Shown here piece by piece: positions 1 to 8,958 of a DNA stretch of 64,000 nucleotides. Location of the stretch: assembly GCA_963707075.1 (NCBI GenBank), contig CAVPOX010000002.1, positions 620,001 through 684,000 on the forward strand, in the 5' to 3' direction. Source of the stretch: CAXMQZ01 sp963707075 (GTDB lineage: Bacteria; Acidobacteriota; Thermoanaerobaculia; Multivoradales; JAHEKO01). The position numbers and the translations under genes were made by a program. Each line of letters starts with the position of its first letter. Position 1 is the stretch's first letter. The notes under the pieces were generated by a model that saw only the letters and a program-made list of their open reading frames with translations, was not told the origin of the DNA and searched no databases.

Positions 1-129
1 GGAAAAGAGGTCGGCACCGATGAACCCCGCGGACAGGTCGTACATGACCGGCCAATCGGAGGGGCCACCGCCACAGCCTGAGAGAATCGCCAACAGCAGT
101 AAACACAACGTCCATCTGTACCTTGCCAT
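1..129 (-). CDS. Lipoprotein, N-terminal part only (cut by window edge)
   Basis: Read on the minus strand, an ATG at 129 opens a frame that stays open for all 43 codons to the window edge. The N-terminus has a short basic n-region (MARYR), a Leu-rich core and a clear lipobox L-S-G-C with the acylated Cys at residue 19, followed by a Gly-rich linker. This is a textbook type II signal peptide, so the product should be a membrane-anchored lipoprotein. A GGAGG-like ribosome site lies upstream at about 141-147 (complement). It is divergent from the lipoprotein-like gene at 225. Nothing can be said about function because only the leader and about 24 mature residues are present. Confidence 0.8.
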   Translation of the reverse strand, partial: MARYRWTLCLLLLAILSGCGGGPSDWPVMYDLSAGFIGADLFS

Positions 130-144
130 CTTGTGTTTCTGCCT

Positions 145-223
145 CCGGGAAGTCGATCCAGCGGTAATCTGGGACCGGCGAGACATTAGCACAGCGAGAC
201 GAAGACCAAGCTAAACTTCCCGG
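145..223. promoter_or_regulatory. Divergent intergenic region with paired 9-bp inverted elements
   Basis: CCGGGAAGT at 145-153 and its exact reverse complement ACTTCCCGG at 215-223 flank the 61 bases between them. Each divergent gene therefore carries ACTTCCCGG in its own 5' leader: it ends one base before the ATG at 225 on the plus strand, and 15 bases before the ATG at 129 on the minus strand. It could be a shared operator, a translational element, or chance. No convincing -35/-10 pair is visible here. Confidence 0.35.
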
Positions 224-224
224 C

Positions 225-2735
225 ATGAATTGGCGAGTTCACCGCAGGATTGTCCTGCTGACAATCGCCATCGGCCTCGGTTGTGCAGCTCCCGAGGAAG
301 GCACCGCTCCAAAGGAAGTGAATGCTGCGTTCGACCTGGCGCAGCACCCGGTGTCAGATGGAAACGAAGGGACAATCGGTCTCGGTGAAGGGTTTCTGGT
401 CTGGGAATCCAATCGCAGCGGCCGATGGCGCCTGTGGATACGGAACCTGTCGGGCGGAACGCCCAGGCAATTGACGCCCGACGAAGGGCGCCGGCTTCAT
501 TGTTGTCCCCACATTTCGCCCGACGGAAGAAAGATCGCCTACCTCAGCCTGCCACCCGATCAGGACGGGTATCCTCAGGGAGGCGCTGTCGGAGTCATGA
601 TGTTGATTCCGCCAGATGGCTCTGCGCCAGAAAAGATCGTGGATCGCGCTCGCAACTACTATGAGAATCGGGCCGCTGTCTGGACATCCCCCACCGAGCT
701 GAACTACATCGACGGCGAAGGCTTCGCTGCTCGACTCGACCTTGAAACGGGCAAGACCTCTCGGCTGACCGAGGCTACAAGCGACAGCGGGCCCTGGTTG
801 ATCAACAGCAGCCTGAGCTGGGCTGCCTCGGGTCATGGCGCATTCTCTCCATTCGATGCTGCCCGCCGCCGCGTCGTGGACCGCGGGCCTCGACCGGGCT
901 GCCAGCCGTACTTCAGCCACGACGGACTCTGGGGCTTCTGGGTGATGGCACCCGGCGGGCCGATCAATCGGTTGCACCTGGAGAGCGGTAGGGACACGAC
1001 GTTGTTGAGCAAGAGCGACCCCCGCTTGCCAGCGGATCGCGGGTACCTGTACTTTCCGATGCTCTCTGCAGACGGCCGGCTACTCGCCTTCGCCGCCTCC
1101 AACGACGAGCACGCGCACTTCTCGGCCGACTACGATGTCTTTGTTGTCGAGACGGACCCTCGCACCCTGGAGCTTCTGGGGGATCCGATTCGCTTTACCC
1201 ATCACCCTGCAACGGACCGATTCCCCGATGTCTTCCGTTCTCCTCTGGCGCTCGGGCGGCAACAGGGCGAGGCGCCCTTTCGCTGGATTCCCGACCCGGA
1301 GCTTCCCCTGCGCGACTGGCAATGGAGCTTTGGCGACGGCGCTACCGCGCGGGGCCCCGCCGCAGAGCACCTCTATTCACGACCAGGACGATTCGAGATC
1401 GTTGCGCGATCCGGCGAGACGACGCTGCGCGGGCAAATCGTGATCACCGAGGCCGCTGCACCTGTGGTGCTTGCCAGTTCCCTGCGAGACCAGGGCAACG
1501 AAATCGTCGTGGTCTTCGATGAACCGGTCGAGGTGTCAAATCTCGCAGCCACGCTGCAGTCCGGGACCCCGATAGCAGGGCATGTGTTGGATGGCGATGG
1601 ACAGCGGTTGAAACTACGGCTGGCCGAGCCCCTTACAACCGACGACCTTCTGCACCTGACCGGAATCACGGACCAGGCGCAGACACCCAACGCTCTGCCC
1701 CAGATGGACCTGACCATCACGTTGCCGACCTGGCCAATCTCGCAGCAGGGACTGAGCTTTATCTGGGAGACGGGCGATTCCCTGAACCTGCTCTACGACC
1801 CGCAGCTCGACGCCGAGGTCGGAATAGGCCTCACCCCCAGGGGCGCGGCCCGACTCGACCGTCTTTTCCGCATGCTGCCGGCTGGCGGCCAGTTCGAAGC
1901 CACGGAAGCGGCCTCACGGCGAACGGTGCTGGAGAGCAAGAAGACCTACGAGATCTCGCTCGAGATGACTCTCGACGCTCACGGGCCTCAGCAAGGAAAA
2001 GCGGTCATTGTGACCTCGGCGTCCGAGAGTCGCCGCAACTTCTCCGTCGAGCAACAGGGCTCACGCCTATTCCTGACGCTGCGCATGAAGAGTCGAGGCG
2101 AGCAGGCTCTTCCCCGAGTTCCGTTGATGGCCCTGCCAGCAAACCGTGCGGCTCATGTCGTCATCACCTACTCCCCGGGAAAACTGCAGGCCTATCTCGA
2201 CGGTCAGCCAGTGGCTGTCGAGTCGAGCTTCGAAGGGGGATTCTTCCACTGGCGACCGGCGCCCCTGGTCTTTGGCAACGACTGGAATGGCAAACGGCCA
2301 TGGCGGGGGACCCTCGAGGGAGTGGCCTTCTATTCGAGGGTACTGGGAGAAGACGAGGTTCGGGAGAGCTTCTTGCGCTACCAAAGCAAGATAGAAGCTC
2401 GACCGGTCGCCTCTGTCTGGACGGTACGGGGTAGCTGGTCGGCGTGCTCGGCGGCGCCAACACCGAAGCAGATCGAGCCCTATCGCGAAGCCCTGGTTGT
2501 CTGTCACCTGCGAGTCCTCCAAACTCTGGCTGGTGAGGAACTGCCAGCGAAGATAAGGGTCGCTCGCTGGTCGATGCTCGACAGGCGCGATCTCCAACTA
2601 CCGCCTGCCGCTAGCGCTGCCGCCGAGCTCGAGCTGGGTCTGCTCACGGAGAACCCACAACTGGAAAGTGTCTTTCTTTCCGATACTCTGGAGCCCCGAG
2701 AGGCAGGCCCCATCTACTTCCTGCAAACGCCGTAG
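225..2735 (+). CDS. Exported PD40 / PKD / LamG-like multidomain protein
   Basis: 836 residues. The N-terminus is basic then hydrophobic and ends in G-L-G-C (Cys20), a weak lipobox, so it is probably an outer-surface lipoprotein. Residues about 45-330 hold TolB/PD40-like beta-propeller repeats (SPDGRKIAY, LSADGRLLAF). A PKD fold follows at about 355-405 (WSFGDG motif), then an Ig-like stretch. A concanavalin/LamG-type domain spans about 570-720 (YLDGQPV, GTLEGVAFYSRVL). The last 110 residues are unrecognised. This architecture fits a cell-surface carbohydrate- or protein-binding protein; no catalytic motif is seen. The start has no good ribosome site; the preceding bases are the ACTTCCCGG element. 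Confidence 0.75.
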   Translation: MNWRVHRRIVLLTIAIGLGCAAPEEGTAPKEVNAAFDLAQHPVSDGNEGTIGLGEGFLVWESNRSGRWRLWIRNLSGGTPRQLTPDEGRRLHCCPHISPDGRKIAYLSLPPDQDGYPQGGAVGVMMLIPPDGSAPEKIVDRARNYYENRAAVWTSPTELNYIDGEGFAARLDLETGKTSRLTEATSDSGPWLINSSLSWAASGHGAFSPFDAARRRVVDRGPRPGCQPYFSHDGLWGFWVMAPGGPINRLHLESGRDTTLLSKSDPRLPADRGYLYFPMLSADGRLLAFAASNDEHAHFSADYDVFVVETDPRTLELLGDPIRFTHHPATDRFPDVFRSPLALGRQQGEAPFRWIPDPELPLRDWQWSFGDGATARGPAAEHLYSRPGRFEIVARSGETTLRGQIVITEAAAPVVLASSLRDQGNEIVVVFDEPVEVSNLAATLQSGTPIAGHVLDGDGQRLKLRLAEPLTTDDLLHLTGITDQAQTPNALPQMDLTITLPTWPISQQGLSFIWETGDSLNLLYDPQLDAEVGIGLTPRGAARLDRLFRMLPAGGQFEATEAASRRTVLESKKTYEISLEMTLDAHGPQQGKAVIVTSASESRRNFSVEQQGSRLFLTLRMKSRGEQALPRVPLMALPANRAAHVVITYSPGKLQAYLDGQPVAVESSFEGGFFHWRPAPLVFGNDWNGKRPWRGTLEGVAFYSRVLGEDEVRESFLRYQSKIEARPVASVWTVRGSWSACSAAPTPKQIEPYREALVVCHLRVLQTLAGEELPAKIRVARWSMLDRRDLQLPPAASAAAELELGLLTENPQLESVFLSDTLEPREAGPIYFLQTP

Positions 2736-2797
2736 ACTCGGTGCCTGCCCTTCACCCGGACATCGACACCGACATCGCCATACGATAGGCACCCAGA

Positions 2798-3673
2798 ATG
2801 GGTTTATTGGCAAGCATCGTCGTCCCGAACCGCGATTCACCGCTGGTGGATCGCACGCTCGCCGCCCTGCTACAGCAGGACCTCGAGTCCGCGGCCTACG
2901 AGATTCTGGTCGTGGGTCGGGACAATCCAGGTCTCGTGCCGCGTGATGGCTCGGTCCGCTTCGTCGAGTCGCCAGAGCCCCTCGGTCCCGGGGCCTCACG
3001 CAATCTGGGGGTCGCAGAAGCCCAGGGCCAGCTGCTGCTCTTCACCGACGCCGACTGCCGCCCGGCTAGCGACTGGGCGCGCCGCCTGCTGGACACGCTC
3101 AACAGGTTTCCCGTCGCTGGCGGTAGCGTCACCTTCTCGCTCAACACAAATCCCTGGGCCGTGGCTGACAACATCGCCTCGTTCAACGAGCTGCTGGGCG
3201 ATCGGCCGGCGAGTAGCCATGCCCGGCAACCGCTAGGCAGCCTGAACCTCGGCGTCACGCGAGCTGCCTGGGACCAGGTGGGACCGTTCGACGAGGCCCT
3301 GATCACCAGCGAGGACTACGACTGGATCCTGCGGGCGCGTCACTCGGGGCTGGAGGTGCGCTTCGAGCCCGCCGCCCAGGTGACCCACGCCGATGTACGC
3401 GAGGACCGCCAGGCATTGGAGGCACACGCCGCCTGGTATGGTCGCCACTTCAACGCCTTCTGCCGCAAACACCCGGGGGTCTTCAACAGCGGGCCTACCT
3501 GGAAGAATCGACGACGCCTTGGGCTGACCTACCCGCTGAAGAGCTGGGCATCGAGCCTGCAAATCTTCCTGGACCACCCGATGCTGCGCCCGGCCTGGCG
3601 CACCTTGCCGGGCGTCGTGGCCTTCAAGATGGCCTGGTACCGCACCATCCTGGAGCACTGGCAAGATGCGTAG
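2798..3673 (+). CDS. Family 2 glycosyltransferase
   Basis: 291 residues with a GT-A fold. The N-terminus SIVVPNRD and the loop ILVVGRDN are the nucleotide-sugar binding strand. FTDADCRP (about residue 82) is the DxD-type metal/sugar-nucleotide motif. The segment ITSEDYDWILRAR is the ED acceptor-side motif of inverting GT2 enzymes. It is the first gene of a plus-strand polysaccharide operon and overlaps the flippase gene by 8 bases, so translation is probably coupled. It should add one sugar to a lipid-linked repeat unit on the cytoplasmic face; donor and acceptor cannot be read. Confidence 0.88.
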   Translation: MGLLASIVVPNRDSPLVDRTLAALLQQDLESAAYEILVVGRDNPGLVPRDGSVRFVESPEPLGPGASRNLGVAEAQGQLLLFTDADCRPASDWARRLLDTLNRFPVAGGSVTFSLNTNPWAVADNIASFNELLGDRPASSHARQPLGSLNLGVTRAAWDQVGPFDEALITSEDYDWILRARHSGLEVRFEPAAQVTHADVREDRQALEAHAAWYGRHFNAFCRKHPGVFNSGPTWKNRRRLGLTYPLKSWASSLQIFLDHPMLRPAWRTLPGVVAFKMAWYRTILEHWQDA

Positions 3674-5093
3674 ACCGGTCAGTGAAACCACTGAAAAGCG
3701 TTTTCTGCGCTCGATGGTATCGGCCGGCGGCAGCCAGATCGGGCGTACCGTCTTGCGCCTGATCGCCGATTTGACGCTGGCCCGGATCGTCCTTCCCGAG
3801 GATCACGGCCTTTTTGCCCTCGCCTGGTCGACGGTGGTGATCGCCGGATTTGTCCGCGACCAGGGACTTCCCTACGAACTGGTGCGCGACCCGGAACAGC
3901 GCTATGGCAGCGTCCTGCTGTGGGAGATCGGGGCTGGCGTGGTCGTCACCCTGGGGCTGATACTGGCCTCGCCCTGGTTCGCCGGTCTGGACCCAGATCT
4001 GCCTTCGGTGCTGCGCGTGCTTTCGCTGTGGATCCTGATCGAGGGCCTGGGGGTAGTCCCGCGGGTCTTCTTCGAGCGCGAGCTCGAGGTCAACCGTCTG
4101 GTCGGACCGGAGATCGGGCGCGGCTTCGTGCTGGCCGCAACGTCGATCACGCTCGCCGCGATGGGCTTCGGTGTGTGGAGCTTTGTCATCGGCGAGTTGG
4201 TGGCGTCCTTCCTCTACATGCTGATCTTGTGGCGGCGTGCCTGGGGTCACATGCCGGTCGACCTCGACCTGGGCCCCATTCCCGGCCTGCTTCGCCAAAG
4301 CATTCTGCTCTTCGTCATCGCGCTCCTGGCAAATTCGACACCCTTCGTCGGCCGCTACATCATCGAGGCCGTCGACACCACCTACATGGTCGGGCAGTTC
4401 GAGAAGGCCTTCCTCTGGGCGCTGCGAGCCCAGGTATTGATGGTTCCGGCGCTGGTCCGAGCCATCTATCCGGCGTTGGTGAAGTACCTTTCCGACAACA
4501 CTCGATTCATCGGCGCCTACCGCCTCGCCACCGTGGTGATCCTGTCTTTCGAGGTCCTGGTCGCCTACTTCCTCTTTTTCAACGCCGAAATCGTGCTGCT
4601 GAAGATCCTGCTCGGCAACAACTGGACGGAAGCCGTGCATCTGCTGAAAATCCTCTGTTTCCTCCCCCTCGTCGACCCCTTCAACCGGCTCGGTGGGGAG
4701 ATGCTGAAGGCCCATCGCGAGGATCGCATCTGGCTGCTCATCGTCGTGCTCAATATTGCCTCCCTCATCGGATTCGGCTGGTTCCTGGCGCAGCGCTTCG
4801 GCACCGATGGCATGGCCTGGGCACACTACCTGATGTTGGGGCACCTGTTGATGGCCTGGCGCGTCTACAAGATCTGTGGTCGAGAGTTCTGGCCATTGGC
4901 GGGCGAGCTCTTGTTCGTCTACCTTCTCCCTCTGCCGTTCTTCCTGGCCATCGCCTACCTGCTGCCTCCCGCTACCTGGAGCCGGTTCTTCGCTTCCGCA
5001 ATTGCCGCGGTCGTCATCGGAGGCATTCTCGCGCTGCGCTTTCATCGACCCTTCCGAAAGTTCTTCTTCAGCGAAGAGGCCGCCGCGCCATGA
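3666..5093 (+). CDS. Wzx-type oligosaccharide flippase (MOP family)
   Basis: 475 residues, strongly hydrophobic with about 12-14 predicted membrane helices. It resembles the lipopolysaccharide/exopolysaccharide flippases (Polysacc_synt, WzxC/TuaB-like), including an N-terminal basic segment followed by SAGGSQIGRTVLRL and a long C-terminal helical bundle. It should move undecaprenyl-diphosphate-linked oligosaccharide across the inner membrane. It overlaps the GT2 gene by 8 bases and the next glycosyltransferase by 4 (ATGA). No polymerase gene is nearby, so either the glycan is exported as a short unit or the polymerase lies elsewhere. Confidence 0.87.
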   Translation: MRRPVSETTEKRFLRSMVSAGGSQIGRTVLRLIADLTLARIVLPEDHGLFALAWSTVVIAGFVRDQGLPYELVRDPEQRYGSVLLWEIGAGVVVTLGLILASPWFAGLDPDLPSVLRVLSLWILIEGLGVVPRVFFERELEVNRLVGPEIGRGFVLAATSITLAAMGFGVWSFVIGELVASFLYMLILWRRAWGHMPVDLDLGPIPGLLRQSILLFVIALLANSTPFVGRYIIEAVDTTYMVGQFEKAFLWALRAQVLMVPALVRAIYPALVKYLSDNTRFIGAYRLATVVILSFEVLVAYFLFFNAEIVLLKILLGNNWTEAVHLLKILCFLPLVDPFNRLGGEMLKAHREDRIWLLIVVLNIASLIGFGWFLAQRFGTDGMAWAHYLMLGHLLMAWRVYKICGREFWPLAGELLFVYLLPLPFFLAIAYLLPPATWSRFFASAIAAVVIGGILALRFHRPFRKFFFSEEAAAP

Positions 5094-6184
5094 AACCGAA
5101 AGTGGCGGTCATTCTGTCGGGCTACGGGGTGGTGCCACGAGGCGCCGAATCGATGCTCGGGGAGATCCTGCCGAAGCTCGCAGATCGCTTCGATCTGCAT
5201 GTCTATTCCCGGTCCGGTCAAGGCCCGGGCGGCGTCGCCAGACCGGCGATCCCGCGATCCCTTCTCGAGCCGCTTTACCTGGGCACGGATCTCGGACGCA
5301 AAGTCTTCGACACACTCTATCTCGATCCACTCCATGTCGAGTGGGCGACCCACCTGCTCGCCTCGCTGCCCTCGTTGGTTCGCGGTGGCTATCAGGTCAT
5401 CTGGCATGAAACCGGGCTCTGGGGCGGATTCCTTCTCGGGGCGCTGCGCCGGCTCACCGGTGTCAAGCTCCTCGACTACGCTCACAGCAGCCATCCCGGA
5501 TGGGAGCTTCCCTTCGCCCGGCGTCGACCGGACATCTTCGTCACAGCCGATCCGGATCTGGCGCGGCAGGTGCGCGAGGAGGTCAGAGGTCTGCGGGTCG
5601 AGGTCGTCCCGCAAGGCGTCGATTGCGACCGATTTCGACCCGGGCTCGAACCTTGGGAGCTCACCGTCAACCGACCGGTCGCGCTCTTCGTCGGAGCGCT
5701 CTCACCCGAGAAGCGTCCGGACCTGGCCATCGAGGCCGCGGCCATGAGCGGCTTCTCCGCTGTGATCGCCGGCGCCGGACCACTCGCGGGCGAAATCGAC
5801 GCACTGGCGCACGCGAGCCTGGGTAGCGACCGCTACGCCCGTCTCGATATCGAGCGTGCCGAGATAGCCCGCCTCTACAACGCGGCGGATGTGGTCATCC
5901 TCCCCTCTCCGCTGGAATCCGGGGCGCTGGCAGTGCTGGAATCGATGGCCTGCGGCACGCCGGTGGTCACGGCCAACGATGCGATTCGGCGCGAGTTGGT
6001 TGGCGATGCCGGACTTCTCGTCGCCGAGCAAACACCCGCAGCGTATGCGGAGGCGCTCCCCAGGGCACTGGATATCGACTGGAGTGATCGCCCCAGAGAC
6101 CGGGCCTTGTCCTTTTCCATCACTCGACAAGCGCAGCGCTTCGGCGATCTGCTGGCAGAATTGACCGCGGAGCCACGTCCATGA
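5090..6184 (+). CDS. Family 4 (GT-B) glycosyltransferase
   Basis: 364 residues. The ATG at 5090 overlaps the flippase stop (ATGA); the frame extends far upstream, but that part is antisense-like shadow of the flippase gene, so this start is preferred. The N-terminal half has VILSGYGVVPRGAESM, and the C-terminal half has FVGALSPEKRPDLAIEA and the retaining-GT4 signature PSPLESGALAVLESMACG with an EX7E-like spacing. It is a retaining glycosyltransferase of the Glycos_transf_1 type, cytoplasmic, probably acting on the same lipid-linked glycan as the preceding GT2. It overlaps the deacetylase gene by 4 bases. Confidence 0.88.
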   Translation: MKPKVAVILSGYGVVPRGAESMLGEILPKLADRFDLHVYSRSGQGPGGVARPAIPRSLLEPLYLGTDLGRKVFDTLYLDPLHVEWATHLLASLPSLVRGGYQVIWHETGLWGGFLLGALRRLTGVKLLDYAHSSHPGWELPFARRRPDIFVTADPDLARQVREEVRGLRVEVVPQGVDCDRFRPGLEPWELTVNRPVALFVGALSPEKRPDLAIEAAAMSGFSAVIAGAGPLAGEIDALAHASLGSDRYARLDIERAEIARLYNAADVVILPSPLESGALAVLESMACGTPVVTANDAIRRELVGDAGLLVAEQTPAAYAEALPRALDIDWSDRPRDRALSFSITRQAQRFGDLLAELTAEPRP

Positions 6185-6945
6185 GTCTCTTCCCCCGCAG
6201 CATCTTGCCGGTCCTGATGTATCACCGCTTCGGAGATCGACCTGAAGGCGATCCCAGCCTTTGGATCTCGCCTGATCGATTTGCCGGACAGCTCGCCTGG
6301 TTGCGCGAGAACGGCTTTCGCACCCTGTCTCTCGATGAGGCCTACGCGGCCCAGACCCAGGGGTCGGTACCCAGGCGCTCGGTGCTCCTGACCATCGATG
6401 ACGGATTCAGGAATGATCTGGAGATCGCGGTCGGCCTGCTGGAGAAGTCTGGTGCCCGCGCCACGGTGTTTGTCGCTGCCGGTCTGCTGGGTCAGGAGGT
6501 GGAGTTCCAGCACCCCTCGGGCAACCTCGACATGGTGTCCAGGGGCTCGATCGTCGATGCCGATGGTCTTCATCGATGGATCCAGAAAGGGTTCGACGTC
6601 GGCTCACACTCTCTGACCCATCTCGACCTGACCACCTGCACCCCAGAGGCGGTTCAGCGTGAGGTCGGCGAGTCCAAAACACGGCTGGAGGCGGCTCTCG
6701 ATCGTCAGATTGTCGACTTCTGCTATCCCTTTGCCCACCACGACAGAGCGACGCGACAGGCCGTCAAGGCCGCCGGCTATCGAGCTGGATATGCAGGTGA
6801 GCCACCGGTAGACGACATCCTGGCCATCCCACGGATGATGGTCTATCCGGGCGACTCGGCCGCGCGTTTCAGGCGCAAGGTATCCGGATACTACTTCTGG
6901 ATCTCGGCATTGCATCAGAAACTGCGTCGATTCGTGGGAAACTAG
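6181..6945 (+). CDS. NodB-type polysaccharide deacetylase
   Basis: 254 residues. NodB motif 1 is T-I-D-D-G-F (Asp73, Asp74) and motif 2 is H143-S-L-T-H147; together these form the Asp-His-His metal site. VLMYHRF near the N-terminus and CYPFAHHD near residue 180 complete the fold. It should remove N-acetyl groups from an amino-sugar glycan, consistent with its place between a GT4 and an acetyltransferase-like gene in a polysaccharide operon. There is no clear signal peptide, so it may act on a cytoplasmic intermediate. The start overlaps the GT4 stop as ATGA. Confidence 0.88.
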   Translation: MSLFPRSILPVLMYHRFGDRPEGDPSLWISPDRFAGQLAWLRENGFRTLSLDEAYAAQTQGSVPRRSVLLTIDDGFRNDLEIAVGLLEKSGARATVFVAAGLLGQEVEFQHPSGNLDMVSRGSIVDADGLHRWIQKGFDVGSHSLTHLDLTTCTPEAVQREVGESKTRLEAALDRQIVDFCYPFAHHDRATRQAVKAAGYRAGYAGEPPVDDILAIPRMMVYPGDSAARFRRKVSGYYFWISALHQKLRRFVGN

Positions 6946-6950
6946 CCGCC

Positions 6951-7475
6951 ATGTGGCCCAGACTGACGCGCGACTTCGAGCGCATGCGGCAGATCAAAGG
7001 CTGGGGAACCCTCCACGCCCTGGCCGATGCCCTGATCCTGGACAGCGGGTTCCAGGCGCTCATGCTGTATCGCTCGGGACACACCCTGCGGCGCTGGGGT
7101 ATTCCTTTCCTGCCGGCTCTCTTTCGCCGGTTGGCGATCGCTTTTTGCGGTATCGACATCCTGCCTCGAGCCAGGATCGGGGGTGGGTGCTACATCCCGC
7201 ACGGGGTGGGAATCGTCGTCGGCGGTGCCACCGTCATCGGCGACGACTGCACGATCCTCCAGGGGGTCACCTTCGGTGAAGCCCGATTCGACAACGACGA
7301 CTGTCCTGTCGTAGGCGACAGAGTCACTATCGGAGCCGGCGCCAAGCTTCTCGGAGCGATCGTGGTGGGCGATGGCGCTTCGATCGGTGCCGGCGCCGTG
7401 GTCCTCGACAATGTGCCGGCCGGCAGTGTGGCTGTCGGTGTACCCGCCAGGACGCAACCGCCTGGCCCGTCTTGA
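6951..7475 (+). CDS. Hexapeptide-repeat O-acetyltransferase, serine-acetyltransferase-like
   Basis: 174 residues. A short alpha-helical N-terminus (about 1-60) precedes a left-handed beta-helix with repeated [LIV]-G-x-x hexapeptides. The segment IPHGVGIVVGG followed by TVIGDDCTILQGVTFG is the CysE-type active-site and acetyl-CoA region, and VAVGVPAR is the typical C-terminal end. Full-length CysE is longer, and the polysaccharide context favours transfer of an acetyl group to a sugar or an atypical serine acetyltransferase. It follows the deacetylase by 5 bases and abuts the ABC ATPase gene. Confidence 0.82.
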   Translation: MWPRLTRDFERMRQIKGWGTLHALADALILDSGFQALMLYRSGHTLRRWGIPFLPALFRRLAIAFCGIDILPRARIGGGCYIPHGVGIVVGGATVIGDDCTILQGVTFGEARFDNDDCPVVGDRVTIGAGAKLLGAIVVGDGASIGAGAVVLDNVPAGSVAVGVPARTQPPGPS

Positions 7476-7477
7476 AG

Positions 7478-8152
7478 ATGTCGCCGTCCCTCCTCGCAGC
7501 CACAAGGTTGGGGCGAAGACACCCTCGAGCCTCACAATGGCTCTTTCGCGAGATCACTTTGCAGGTCTCCCGTGGCGATCGGCTGGCGCTGGTCGGTCCG
7601 ACGGGATCCGGCAAGAGCCTGGTTCTGAGAGCGCTCGCCCTGTTGGATCCAGTCGACGAGGGTAAAGTCTCCTGGAACGGGCAGCCGATCGCCGACACGA
7701 GCGTCCCGGAGTTTCGCCATCAGGTCATCTATCTCCAACAGCGCTCGCCGGTGGTCGAAGGTACCGTCGCCGAGAATTTGAGGATCCCCTACACCCTGGG
7801 GGTGCGCCAGGACCTGGCGTTCCCCGACGATCAGGCGGTCGAGCTGCTGGCGATCCTGGGCAAGGGAAAGGACTTCCTCGCCTCGCACACAGGTGCCCTC
7901 TCAGGGGGAGAGCGACAGATCGTGGCGCTACTGCGCGCGCTGCTGGCCGCTCCGACGGTCCTGCTGCTCGACGAACCCTCGGCGGCACTCGACCCGTCGG
8001 CTGCATCAGCCCTCGAGAGCCTGGTCGAGTCCTGGTACCACGGTGCACCTGGCGAGCGAGCCTACATCTGGGTGAGCCATGACCCGGCCCAGGCTCAACG
8101 AGTCGGCAAGCAAGTGCTCCGACTTGAAGCCGGCAGGCTGAGGACTGAGTGA
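7478..8152 (+). CDS. ABC transporter ATP-binding protein, FetA (YbbL)-like
   Basis: 224 residues from the ATG at 7478; an in-frame TTG at 7472 overlaps the previous stop and could also start it. Walker A is GPTGSGKS, the signature is LSGGERQ, Walker B is VLLLDEPS and the switch His is in VSHD. A single ATPase directly followed by a UPF0014 membrane protein is the FetA/FetB arrangement, which in Escherichia coli is implicated in iron export and peroxide tolerance. Its linkage to a polysaccharide operon is unusual; the close spacing makes cotranscription likely. Confidence 0.82.
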   Translation: MSPSLLAATRLGRRHPRASQWLFREITLQVSRGDRLALVGPTGSGKSLVLRALALLDPVDEGKVSWNGQPIADTSVPEFRHQVIYLQQRSPVVEGTVAENLRIPYTLGVRQDLAFPDDQAVELLAILGKGKDFLASHTGALSGGERQIVALLRALLAAPTVLLLDEPSAALDPSAASALESLVESWYHGAPGERAYIWVSHDPAQAQRVGKQVLRLEAGRLRTE

Positions 8153-8958
8153 TGGTCGACCAAGCCTCGTATCTGCAGCTCGACTACTGGCAAGTCGTCC
8201 TAGCCACTCTGCTGATTCTGGTCAATGGTGCGCTCTCCTTCGCCCTCCAGCTCGGCCTGGGCAAGCGCCTGCTGATCGCCGCCCTCAGGACCACCATACA
8301 GCTCCTGCTGATCGGCCTGGTTCTGCAGCAGATATTCGAGCTCGATCACTGGGCGCCGGTGGTAGGACTGGCATTCATCATGGTGCTGATCGCGGGCTTG
8401 GCAGCGGTGCGCCGAACCTCCCGCAGGTTCCCTGGCATCTGGATTGCCAGCACCCTGTCGATCCTGGTGAGCTCCTGGATCGTGACAGCCATCGCCTTGT
8501 CATCCATCGTTCGCGTCGACCCCTGGTATCGGCCTCAATACGCCATCCCCTTCCTGGGAATGATTCTGGGCAACGCCTTGACGGGGATCTCGCTCGGCCT
8601 CGACAGGTTCACCGAGACCCTGGTCCGCGGAAGAGACCAGGTCGAGCTCTACCTGACCCTCGGTGCCACCCGCTGGGAGGCAGCACTGCCCGCCATACGT
8701 GAAGCGGTGCGCACGGGCATGATTCCGATTCTCAATTCGATGACGGTCGTCGGCCTGGTGAGCCTCCCCGGAATGATGACCGGTCAGATGCTCGCCGGGG
8801 TGCCGCCCGCCGAAGCCGTGAAGTACCAGATCGTCATCATGTTCCTGATCGCTTCGGTCACCGCGATGGCGACTGTCGGGGCCGTGTTGCTGAGCTACCG
8901 ACGCCTGCTCAACCACCGACATCAATTTCTCGTCGACTCGATCTCCGAAGCCCGCTAG
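8152..8958 (+). CDS. ABC permease, FetB (YbbM / UPF0014)-like
   Basis: 268 residues with about 6-7 membrane helices. The family signature is clear: AALRTTIQLLLIGLVL near the N-terminus, the coupling segment LYLTLGATRWEA, and the highly conserved VGLVSLPGMMTGQMLAG. The ATG at 8152 shares one base with the ATPase stop (TGATG) and has GAGGA 7 bases upstream, so it is preferred over the GTG at 8149. With the preceding ATPase it should form a two-component exporter, in characterised members linked to iron or other metal efflux. It ends 19 bases before a convergent glycosyltransferase gene. Confidence 0.85.
   Translation: MVDQASYLQLDYWQVVLATLLILVNGALSFALQLGLGKRLLIAALRTTIQLLLIGLVLQQIFELDHWAPVVGLAFIMVLIAGLAAVRRTSRRFPGIWIASTLSILVSSWIVTAIALSSIVRVDPWYRPQYAIPFLGMILGNALTGISLGLDRFTETLVRGRDQVELYLTLGATRWEAALPAIREAVRTGMIPILNSMTVVGLVSLPGMMTGQMLAGVPPAEAVKYQIVIMFLIASVTAMATVGAVLLSYRRLLNHRHQFLVDSISEAR

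Noticed and set aside
20..214. A 64-codon plus-strand frame at the left edge
   Set aside because: The opposite strand reads as a signal peptide with a lipobox and is open to the window edge; the plus frame has no such features.
3624..5045. A long minus-strand frame (473 codons) antisense to the flippase gene
   Set aside because: Its translation is Gln/Asp/Glu-rich without family features, while the plus frame is a clear 12-helix flippase with coupled overlaps on both sides.
5090..6184. An upstream extension of the GT4 frame to about 3920
   Set aside because: The extension overlaps the whole flippase gene in another frame, is Arg/Pro-rich and has no homology-like features. The ATGA overlap at 5090 is the natural start.
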